Shown here in pieces: positions 33,573 through 40,602 of a stretch of 64,000 nt of DNA. Where the stretch lies: NCBI GenBank assembly GCA_965247615.1, contig OZ252022.1, positions 1,054,001 to 1,118,000 on the forward strand. Direction: 5' to 3'. The position numbers and the translations under genes are program-made. The DNA comes from G965197715 sp965247615 (GTDB lineage: Bacteria; Chloroflexota; Dehalococcoidia; Lucifugimonadales; UBA1127). Numbering within the stretch: the first letter of the stretch is position 1; the number at the start of each line of letters is the position of its first letter. Below the pieces are notes generated by a model. It had not been told where the DNA came from. It made no database searches and saw nothing but the letters and a program-made list of their open reading frames with translations.

Positions 33573-34373
33573 ATGAAGCGGCGGGGGCTCTTCAATGCTC
33601 ATCAGCCGTCCAAGGGGAAGAGGGGCGCGCGCGTTCTCCTCATAGCCGCGGCCGTTGGGTTGGCGGTCCTGGCCGGTTGCGGAGGCGGCTCCGAGGACGC
33701 GCCGGCGGTCCCCACGGCGGCGAGCGTTGCGAGCGCCGCGCAGCCGTCTCCGGCAGCTCCTGAGCCGACCGCGCCGCCCTCGCCTTCGCCGGAGCCGGCG
33801 ATGGTCCCCGGGCCGGAGCTGCGGGCGGGTGAATTGGCTGTGGTCCTCGGTGAAGGGTCCCGGGCGCGGTACCGCGTCCGGGAGGAGCTGGCGAGGGTCG
33901 GGTTTCCCACGGACGCGGTGGGGGAGACGCCGGATGCAACGGGGCTGCTGGTCTTTGGGGCGGACGGGGCGCTGCAGCCGGAGCGCTCCCGCCTAGAGGT
34001 GGACCTGCGAACGCTTGAGAGCGATTCGAGCCGCCGGGACGGGTATGTTCGCAACAACACGCTGGAGACGTCGTCATTCCCGACGGCGGTGTTTGTGCCT
34101 CGGGAGGCGCGGGGGCTTCCGTGGCCGCTGCCGGGCGCGGGCGAAGTGACCTTTCAGCTGGAAGGCGACATGACGGTGCACGGGGTCACGAAGCCGCTGG
34201 TCTGGGAGGTGACGGCGCAGCTGAACGGGGAGAGCGCGACGGGGCAGGCGAAAACCAGCTTCACGTTCGAGGTGTTTGAGATGACGAAACCGCAGGTGTT
34301 CGTCGTCATTAGCGTGGACGAAAACATCAGGCTGGAGTTGGACTTCATCGCGGGCGTCACGCGGGGGGCGTAG
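33573..34373 (+). CDS. YceI-family lipoprotein
   Basis: 266 aa. An N-terminal signal with lipobox VLAGC (Cys near residue 36) is followed by a long Ala/Pro/Ser linker and a YceI lipocalin-like barrel: SRARYRVREELARVGFP, LEVDLRTLESDSSRRDGYVRN, LETSSFPTAVF, GDMTVHGVTKPLVWEV. YceI proteins bind isoprenoid-type lipids. It starts 10 bases after lexA on the same strand. It ends at a strong hairpin. Confidence 0.9.
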   Translation: MKRRGLFNAHQPSKGKRGARVLLIAAAVGLAVLAGCGGGSEDAPAVPTAASVASAAQPSPAAPEPTAPPSPSPEPAMVPGPELRAGELAVVLGEGSRARYRVREELARVGFPTDAVGETPDATGLLVFGADGALQPERSRLEVDLRTLESDSSRRDGYVRNNTLETSSFPTAVFVPREARGLPWPLPGAGEVTFQLEGDMTVHGVTKPLVWEVTAQLNGESATGQAKTSFTFEVFEMTKPQVFVVISVDENIRLELDFIAGVTRGA

Positions 34374-34433
34374 CTCCCGTGCGGGGGCAACGGGCCGACG
34401 CGCCCCAGGCACTGACGGGGACGTGGAAACGGG

Positions 34434-34461
34434 AAGGGCTGGGGCCTTGGCCCCAGCCCTT
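34434..34461. terminator. Bidirectional terminator-like hairpin
   Basis: A 13-base arm AAGGGCTGGGGCC (34434-34446) pairs perfectly with GGCCCCAGCCCTT (34449-34461). It lies between convergent genes, the YceI lipoprotein on plus and the PDZ protein on minus. It has only a short T-rich stretch (TTCTGCTTG), but the stem is very strong. Confidence 0.75.
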
Positions 34462-34547
34462 CTGCTTGCTCGTGTGGTCCGGTCCTGGAGAGTTGGCCTC
34501 AGCCGGGGATGGTCACGCGGTCCCCCGTCGCCGGCCAACCTCTCCCA

Positions 34548-35531
34548 CTAGGCGCTGCCGGGGTTGGGGCCTCGGTCTGCGCCGCGCAGGCCGGCACTCG
34601 GGGGCACGCCGCCCTGGAAGCCTCCGCCGCGTCCGAACCTGAGGGTTGGGGATGCGGCCGGGGAGCCGTCGCCGCTTGCTTGGGTTGAGGCGGAGGACCG
34701 GTGGTGGCGTCCACCCCTGTCGCCGCGCGGAGAGTCGCCGCGGGGAGACTTGACGAGCACGGCCTCGAGAGCGCCGTCCCGCATGACGACCAGGACCTTC
34801 TGGCCGTCCTCCAGGTCCTCGGTCTGCAGCTTCTTGCCCCGGCGGAGGATGCGTGAGTCGTCGGTCAGGGTCAGGGAGAGGTCCGTGCTGCCGTCGCTGG
34901 GAGAGACGGTGAGCGTGTCCGCACCCGGTTCGCCGCTGACGGCGCCGGCGACGAGGCTGATGGAGACGGGGTTGCCGTCGTCGTCGAGGAGGTTGAGCTG
35001 GGCGCTCTGGAGGTTGGGCTGTAGGGCGGCGGCCAGGTAGAGGAGGCGCGACCGCTGGTGATGGGCGCCGTCCCGCTCTGGTCGCTCGCCAACGACCACG
35101 TCGATGTCCTGGGACTCGTCGGAGCCTGCGCGCTGCACGGTGAAGGTGAGGGTGTCGCCCAGAGCGGACGCCGCGACGAGCTCTTTGGCGTCGCCGGGCT
35201 CTTCCATGGCGACGCTGCCGATGCTGACCAGGAGGTCGCCCTTCTGGAGGCCCGCTTGCGCCGCGGGGCTTTCAGACTTGACACGCATGATGACGAGGCC
35301 GTCCGTGCCTTCGTCGAAACCGAGGCGCCCCGCCAGACGCTCGCTAAGGGGGACGAGGGTGACGCCGACCCACGGGTTGGTCTCTGCATCGTCTTCCGCC
35401 GGGGTGTCCTGAACGGTCCCGCCACCGAGACTGAAGCCGGGGAGCGCATGGCCTGAGGCCGCCAGGGCTATGGCGGGCAACGCCAGGAGCAGGGCCAAGA
35501 GGGTGATGCCAAGGAGCATGATCTTTCGCAC
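34548..35531 (-). CDS. Secreted PDZ-domain protein
   Basis: 327 aa. A cleavable signal peptide (hydrophobic LLGITLLALLLALPAIALAAS) is followed by a PDZ domain at about residues 50-150 (WVGVTLVPLSERLAGRLGF, IMRVKSESPAAQAGLQKGDLLVSIG). A middle segment with VLVVMRDGALEAVLVK comes next, and the tail is rich in Arg, Ser, Gly and Pro. No trypsin-like protease domain is present, unlike HtrA/DegP. A scaffold or substrate-binding role outside the membrane is likely. Confidence 0.85.
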   Translation of the reverse strand: MRKIMLLGITLLALLLALPAIALAASGHALPGFSLGGGTVQDTPAEDDAETNPWVGVTLVPLSERLAGRLGFDEGTDGLVIMRVKSESPAAQAGLQKGDLLVSIGSVAMEEPGDAKELVAASALGDTLTFTVQRAGSDESQDIDVVVGERPERDGAHHQRSRLLYLAAALQPNLQSAQLNLLDDDGNPVSISLVAGAVSGEPGADTLTVSPSDGSTDLSLTLTDDSRILRRGKKLQTEDLEDGQKVLVVMRDGALEAVLVKSPRGDSPRGDRGGRHHRSSASTQASGDGSPAASPTLRFGRGGGFQGGVPPSAGLRGADRGPNPGSA

Positions 35532-35657
35532 GATTTGACCTCCGGAAGTGTGTGTGTCTTAAGGGGAAACGCCCGGTGGCCGCCGGGGGTTAGGAGGCGG
35601 GCCCGGAGTCGCCGCCATTCGTGGGGGCGGGCAGGGGGCGAGGGGGGGAGGGGGGCG

Positions 35658-36089
35658 CTACGGAGCGTCGGCGGTGGTGCGGAGGTCCTCTTCAGTCACG
35701 ATGCCGTCCTCGATGCGGAAGGCGCGCACAACCGGCTTCGCCTTGTCTTCCAGGGAGACGAGGATGTAGTAGGACCCGTGCCAGATGCTGGCGCCGTCGG
35801 GCCAGGTGGCGAGGCGGATGTCGGTGGCGGAGGGATAGGCCTGGGAGTGGGTATGGGAGTGGTAGATGGCTATGAGATCCCAGCCGTGGCCCTCCATCTC
35901 GCGGGTTGTCTGGTAGAGCTCCTTGGGGTCCATGCTGTAGCGGAATGGGCTGTGCTCCACGTTGGTCATGCGGTACAGGTGGTGGGCGTCGCTGCCGATG
36001 CCGGCCAGGATGCCGCAGCACTCGTTGGGGTCATCCTCGCGGGCGTGGGCTATGATCTCGTCGACGTAGGCTCTGGAAAGGTTCAGCAC
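35658..36089 (-). CDS. JAMM/MPN-domain metalloprotease (M67)
   Basis: A 143-aa zinc isopeptidase-fold protein. The JAMM motif is complete: Glu in DPNECCGILAG and the zinc ligands in YHSHTHSQAYPSATDI (H-x-H with the downstream Ser and Asp). Bacterial relatives process sulphur-carrier or ubiquitin-like proteins, for example in cysteine or molybdopterin synthesis. No ubiquitin-like or E1-like gene is adjacent. It overlaps the next gene by seven bases, so the two share a transcript. Confidence 0.93.
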   Translation of the reverse strand: MLNLSRAYVDEIIAHAREDDPNECCGILAGIGSDAHHLYRMTNVEHSPFRYSMDPKELYQTTREMEGHGWDLIAIYHSHTHSQAYPSATDIRLATWPDGASIWHGSYYILVSLEDKAKPVVRAFRIEDGIVTEEDLRTTADAP

Positions 36090-37207
36090 GTGCTCTCCTT
36101 GGAGGGCGGCGGTTGGTCGTGTTCCTGGCCGCTATTGTAGGCGATGGCCCCGGCTTTGGGTACGGAGGCTGAGGCGCCGCGGGGCCCTCGCAGCCAGAGG
36201 CGTTGGGAGGCGACGACCGCGGCGCCCACGGCGATGATGCTGAGGAAGCTGATGGAGCGGTCCAGGGTAGCGACGGAGACGGCGCTGGTCTTGGGCAGCT
36301 CCAGGGCCAGGAGACCCACGATGCCGGGCTCGACGAGTCCCAAGCCACCCGGGGTGAGGGGGATCGAGGTCAGCAGTGCGTTGGCAAGGGTGACGAAGAG
36401 CACCAGGGGGCTGGAGAGGGTCAGCCCCAGTGCCTTGACGACGAGGAAGAGCCGCAGGGCCTCCAACAGCCACGCGATGGCGCTGATGGCGGCGGTAACG
36501 GGGGCGCCGTGGAGGCTCGCCAGGGCGGTCCGGTGGAACTGCAGGTACCGCTTTCGGATGGGGCGGGGGAGCCGCCGCGCGACGGGGACGCCGAAGCGCG
36601 CCATGGCCACCACGACCCCAATGGCCAGGGCGAAGAGGAGCAGGCCGGCAAGAGGGAAGACGACCAGGGGTTGGTCGCCCCGGGCCGTGGCCAGCACGCC
36701 GGCGGTGGCGACCAGAAGCAGGATGCAGATGGCGGTTACGTCCGCCACTCGCTCCGCCACGAGGATGCCCACGGACTGGGAGATGGTGCTGCCGGAGGCG
36801 TGGGAGAAGAGGTAGGCGCGGTAGGCGTCACCCATGCGCAGCAACCCCACGGCGTTACCGAACCAGTTGGCTATGACCATGAGGGAGCATTCCGTGTAGG
36901 AGGGAAGACGCACGGCCCCTCTGTGGTGGAGCCGGGCGGCGGCGGCGATGCGCCGGAACCGGATGCCCCGCACGATGAAGCTGGCGTAGAAGGAGGCGGC
37001 GCCCAGGAGGAACAGCGACGGGTCGCTGCTGCGGATCTGGGCCCAGGAGGCCGAGACGTCGACGTCGAAGCGAGTGACGAGGAATGCCAGGAGGATGACG
37101 GCGACGGCCGTGGAGAGGAGTGATGGAAGGGAGAGGAAGCGTCTCCTGAGGGGGGTGGGAGTCCGGCTAGCGGGGCCGGAGCCCCCGGTGTCCTGCATGC
37201 CCGCCAA
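36083..37207 (-). CDS. Lysylphosphatidylglycerol synthase-type integral membrane protein (UPF0104)
   Basis: A 374-aa protein with about eight hydrophobic segments and the flippase-like signatures IVRGIRFRRIAAAA, NWFGNAVGLLRMGDAYRAYL and SIPLTPGGLGLVEPGIVGLL. The cytosolic synthetase domain of MprF is absent, so this is the stand-alone membrane form, probably a lipid or glycolipid flippase or a glycosyltransferase helper. The start at 37207 could be moved slightly downstream. The gene is upstream of and overlaps the JAMM protease gene. Confidence 0.88.
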   Translation of the reverse strand: MAGMQDTGGSGPASRTPTPLRRRFLSLPSLLSTAVAVILLAFLVTRFDVDVSASWAQIRSSDPSLFLLGAASFYASFIVRGIRFRRIAAAARLHHRGAVRLPSYTECSLMVIANWFGNAVGLLRMGDAYRAYLFSHASGSTISQSVGILVAERVADVTAICILLLVATAGVLATARGDQPLVVFPLAGLLLFALAIGVVVAMARFGVPVARRLPRPIRKRYLQFHRTALASLHGAPVTAAISAIAWLLEALRLFLVVKALGLTLSSPLVLFVTLANALLTSIPLTPGGLGLVEPGIVGLLALELPKTSAVSVATLDRSISFLSIIAVGAAVVASQRLWLRGPRGASASVPKAGAIAYNSGQEHDQPPPSKESTC

Positions 37208-37358
37208 GCCCTTCTCCCGGGTCTTCGCCGCGGGGGGCGAGTATCGTGATGTGGCGCCATACTTGCCGCGCCATCAATGTCTATGGCGGAGAATGCACAG
37301 CTTTATTGTCGCACACTCCGCGAATGCCGTGACTGCGCCAGCAATAGCGGGCACACTT

Positions 37359-38138
37359 CTAGGCGCCGGCGTTCCGGTCGACGGCGGGGCCGCGGCCGCC
37401 AAGGGGGTGCTTGGCGGGCATGCCGGGACGGCGGGGATAGGCGGACGGCGACGCCGCCACCTTCGACACCAGCACGAGGGCCCTGGGTCCCGTGAGGTGC
37501 GCAGGGTCCAGCCATCGCACGAGGGGCGGACCGCCCCCCAGGGTTGCGATGGCCTCCTCGGCCCGGTCGACCTCGGCGGTGAAGTCGCCCTTCTTCTGGG
37601 CGAGGAGGAGGCCGCCGGGGCGGAGAAAGGGCAGGGTGAGCTCCGCGAGCACGGGCATCCTGGCGAGGGCGCGGGCGAGGACGGCGTCGAAGGTCTCGCG
37701 CAGTGTGGGGTCGCGGGCCAGGTCTTCGGCGCGGCCGTGGTGGACGGTCACGGCGTCGAGTCGCAGGACGTCGATCAGTTCCCGTAGGAACGAGGCCTTC
37801 TTCCCGTTGGCCTCCAGGAGCCCCATTCTGATGCCTGGGAAGGCGATCTTGAGCGGCAGGCCGGGAAAGCCCCCGCCACTGCCCACGTCCAGGACGCTGC
37901 CGCCCCGGAGGACGGCGGGCGGCAGCGCGAGGGCGACGGTCAAGGAGTCCAGGAAGTGGGTGGTGCGGACCTGCTCCCAACCGGTTATGGAGGTGAGGTT
38001 GGCGCGGTTGTGCCACTCGGCGAGGGCGTGGTGGTACCGGGCGAACTGCCCAAGCTGGGCTTCGTCGAGGTGGATGCCCAGGGCAGCCGCGCCCAGCGCC
38101 AAGGGGTCCGGAGTTGACTCTGCCGTCGGGTGCTCCAC
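37359..38138 (-). CDS. rsmG: 16S rRNA (guanine527-N7)-methyltransferase
   Basis: 259 aa. SAM-binding VLDVGSGGGFPGLPLKI, HFLDSLTVALAL, GRAEDLARDP and VLARALARMPVLAELTLPFLRPGG are the RsmG signatures. It adds the m7G527 mark in the 530 loop of 16S rRNA; loss of this mark gives low-level streptomycin resistance in studied species. The C-terminal tail is Pro-rich and variable. It is not next to parAB or mnmG as in many genomes. Confidence 0.95.
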   Translation of the reverse strand: MEHPTAESTPDPLALGAAALGIHLDEAQLGQFARYHHALAEWHNRANLTSITGWEQVRTTHFLDSLTVALALPPAVLRGGSVLDVGSGGGFPGLPLKIAFPGIRMGLLEANGKKASFLRELIDVLRLDAVTVHHGRAEDLARDPTLRETFDAVLARALARMPVLAELTLPFLRPGGLLLAQKKGDFTAEVDRAEEAIATLGGGPPLVRWLDPAHLTGPRALVLVSKVAASPSAYPRRPGMPAKHPLGGRGPAVDRNAGA

Positions 38139-38186
38139 GGTGGGCGCCGTCTTCTCCCTGGTGTGCGCCAGCGGCGCCGCGCCGGA

Positions 38187-39170
38187 CTAGGGGGCCACGG
38201 GGGCGGGCGCGCCGCGCCGCTCGGCGATCTCCGCCTGGCTGAAGGGCGTCTGCATGGGGGCGATGACCTCCCGCGCCAGCAGCTCCAGCTGTTGGTCCCA
38301 CAGCTCGGGGGGGCAGGCGGGCCGCAGGACGAACTTGGTGACACCGGCGGCCACGTACTCCTCCAGCCGCGCCCGCACGTGCTGCGGCGTTCCGAGGGCG
38401 CAGATGTCGGCGATGTTGGCGTCGGGCCGGCTGCGGCGCAGCCGTCGACCGGCGAGCTGCACGGCCTCGGCGGGGTCTGGGGCGAAGCAGAAGGGGAGGG
38501 AAGCGCCGTAGTGGTCGTCGGGCACGGCCCGATCGTTTTCGCGGGCGACGCTTTGGATCGTGTGGATGCCGGCTTCGACCTCCTGGGGCGTCGCGGCGGA
38601 GACGAGCCAACCGTCGCCGAGGCGTCCGACGCGGCGCATCGCGGCCTGGCTGCGTCCGCCGATCCAGATGGGGGGGCCGGGCTTCTGGACCGGCGTGGGG
38701 TCCACGACGGCGTCGTCCACGGAGTAGAAGCGTCCGTGGAAGGTCACGGGCTGACCGGACCAGAGGAGGCGCATGAGGACCATGGCCTCATCCGTGCGGG
38801 CGCCGCGCTCCTTGGGGGGTATGCCGGTGGCCTGGAGGTCCTGGGATGTGTCGCTGCCCAGGCCGACACCCAGGAGCAGGCGACCGCGGGAGAGGTAGTC
38901 CAGGGTGGCCAGCTCCTTGGCGAGGACGACGGGGTGTCGCGCGGGCAGGACCATGACGCCGGTGCCGAGCTTCATGGTGGGCGCGCGCGCGGCGACGAAG
39001 GACATGAGGGTGGTGGGCTCCAGGGTGTTAGCCGCGCCGACGATGCGGTCGCTGAACCAGAGGGAGTCGATGCCCAGCTCTTCGCAGCGGTCGATGAGGT
39101 CCAGGACTCCCTGGACGCCGCGCTCAGGGGAGGGCCATGCGCCGATGCCCAGGCCGATGCGGATTTTCAT
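38187..39170 (-). CDS. Luciferase-like (F420-type) monooxygenase/oxidoreductase
   Basis: A 327-aa TIM-barrel protein of the luciferase-like family: GIGAWPSPERGVQGVLDLIDRCEELGIDSLWFSD near the start, then GTGVMVLPARHPVVLAKELATLDYLSRGRLLLGVGLG, GPPIWIGGRSQAAMRRVGRLGDGW and LEEYVAAGVTKFVLRPACPPE. The spacing resembles coenzyme-F420-dependent members, but FMN use cannot be excluded. It is directly upstream of rsmG on the same strand, 48 bases apart, with no functional link evident. Confidence 0.93.
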   Translation of the reverse strand: MKIRIGLGIGAWPSPERGVQGVLDLIDRCEELGIDSLWFSDRIVGAANTLEPTTLMSFVAARAPTMKLGTGVMVLPARHPVVLAKELATLDYLSRGRLLLGVGLGSDTSQDLQATGIPPKERGARTDEAMVLMRLLWSGQPVTFHGRFYSVDDAVVDPTPVQKPGPPIWIGGRSQAAMRRVGRLGDGWLVSAATPQEVEAGIHTIQSVARENDRAVPDDHYGASLPFCFAPDPAEAVQLAGRRLRRSRPDANIADICALGTPQHVRARLEEYVAAGVTKFVLRPACPPELWDQQLELLAREVIAPMQTPFSQAEIAERRGAPAPVAP

Positions 39171-39259
39171 GCGCGCCTCCTCCGGCGTTGCGTGCAGCGC
39201 TGGGGGCGCAGCCTCGCTGCCTGAATTATGGCGCTGCCAGCCCCGCGATGCAAATGCGG

Positions 39260-39273
39260 GTCGCTGGCGCGAC
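39260..39273. repeat. Short palindromic repeat GTCGC-TGGC-GCGAC
   Basis: Copy of the small palindrome, in the divergent gap before ispH. Confidence 0.5.
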
Positions 39274-39372
39274 GGCCTAGAGGGGGGAGCCCCGGTCTTC
39301 GCGTCGGCGCGGCGGGGCCGGGCGCTTGATAGGCGGACGCGCTTCGGCTACCATTCCACGGAGGAGATGGTA

Positions 39373-40278
39373 ATGGAAGTGCTGCTGGGCTCACCCCGCG
39401 GGTTCTGCGCCGGCGTCGTCCGCGCCGTGGACATCGTGAAGCTTGCACTGGAGCGCTTCGGGGCTCCGGTGTACGTGCGCCATGAGATCGTCCACAACGC
39501 ACACGTGGTCAACGATCTGAGGCGGAAGGGCGCGGTGTTTGTGGAGCAGCTGGCGGAGGCGCCGGATGGCGCCCTGGTGATCTTCAGCGCTCACGGCGTC
39601 TCGCCCGAGGTGCGCCGGGAGGCCGAGCTACGAGACCTGCGGGTCATTGATGCCACCTGCCCCCTGGTCGGCAAGGTGCACCTGGAGGCGGTGAAGTACG
39701 CCGAACAGGAGTACACGGTGCTCCTGGTGGGCCACAAGGAGCACGCGGAGACCATTGGCACGGCAGGGGAGGCGCCCCACCACACCAAGGTGTTGGAGAC
39801 GGTGGAGGAGGCAGAGACCATTGAGGTGGCGGACCCCGCCAGGGTGGTGGTGTTGACGCAGACGACCCTCAGCGTTGACGACACCCGGAACGTGATCGAC
39901 GTGCTCAAGCGCCGCTTCCCTGAGATGGTGGTCCGCAACGACATCTGCTACGCCACGTCCAATCGACAGCTGGCGGTCAAGGCGCTGACCCGAGAGGTGG
40001 AAGCCGTCCTGGTCATCGGCGCGAGCAACAGCTCCAATTGCAACCGCCTGCGGGAGGTTGCCGAGGCCGCCGGGGTGCCCGCGTACCTGGTCGATGGCCC
40101 CGAGGACGTCAGCAGGGAGCTGGTGAACGGCGCACAGCGGGTGGGCATAATCTCCGGTGCGTCCACGCCCGAGGAGCTGGTCGAGGCGGTGGTGGCCAAG
40201 CTCTCTCCGGAGCGGGTGGTCCATCGAGAGGTGGTGCAGGAGAGCGTCGTATTTGTGCTGCCCCGGGAGCTGCGCTAG
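39373..40278 (+). CDS. ispH: 4-hydroxy-3-methylbut-2-enyl diphosphate reductase
   Basis: A 301-aa IspH/LytB, the last enzyme of the MEP isoprenoid pathway, making IPP and DMAPP on a [4Fe-4S] cluster. The three cluster Cys are in SPRGFCAGV, DATCPLVGKVH and SSNCNRL; AHGVSP and CYATSNRQ are also present. The start is ATG 39373, six bases after GAGGAG; ATG 39367 would leave no spacing. The frame is open upstream into non-coding sequence. A short palindrome follows the stop. Confidence 0.96.
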   Translation: MEVLLGSPRGFCAGVVRAVDIVKLALERFGAPVYVRHEIVHNAHVVNDLRRKGAVFVEQLAEAPDGALVIFSAHGVSPEVRREAELRDLRVIDATCPLVGKVHLEAVKYAEQEYTVLLVGHKEHAETIGTAGEAPHHTKVLETVEEAETIEVADPARVVVLTQTTLSVDDTRNVIDVLKRRFPEMVVRNDICYATSNRQLAVKALTREVEAVLVIGASNSSNCNRLREVAEAAGVPAYLVDGPEDVSRELVNGAQRVGIISGASTPEELVEAVVAKLSPERVVHREVVQESVVFVLPRELR

Positions 40279-40280
40279 GG

Positions 40281-40294
40281 TCGCTAGCACGACG
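40281..40294. repeat. Short palindromic repeat after ispH
   Basis: GTCGCTAGCACGAC, beginning three bases after the ispH stop codon. Confidence 0.55.
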
Positions 40295-40521
40295 GCTTGT
40301 GAGGCTCGGCTGCCGGTCAGCCCGTCTTCCCGCATCCGGGCGGTCATTGGGGTGCGACGAAGCAGCTCTGCCTCATTCGACCAGAAGGCCCTGATGCCGG
40401 GCATGAGCCGTTCTGGTGACTTGGCTGGCCGTCGCAGGTTCCTCTCCTTGCCCCGCTCCCCCTGGCCCTCTATCATGCCCTAAAGCATTCCGGCAGTGGC
40501 CCAGGGGCTCCGCCTGACGGG

Positions 40522-40540
40522 AGGCACGGATGCCGTGCCT
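40522..40540. promoter_or_regulatory. Hairpin/operator candidate before the FAD/Fe-S oxidoreductase
   Basis: Perfect 8-bp arms AGGCACGG and CCGTGCCT with a three-base spacer. There is no T-run. Confidence 0.45.
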
Positions 40541-40602
40541 AAAGGGGCAGGGTCCGCTTCCGCAGAGATTACCCTTCAATAGCGCTTATCTGGAGGCTTC
40601 CC

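Larger units (their letters stand above)
40279..40602. other. Intergenic region, palindrome and hairpin
   Basis: No gene seen. A short palindrome (40281-40294) abuts the ispH stop. A TATCAT -10-like motif lies near 40472. The hairpin AGGCACGG-ATG-CCGTGCCT at 40522-40540 lies about 60 bases before the FAD/Fe-S gene and is a candidate operator. Confidence 0.5.
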
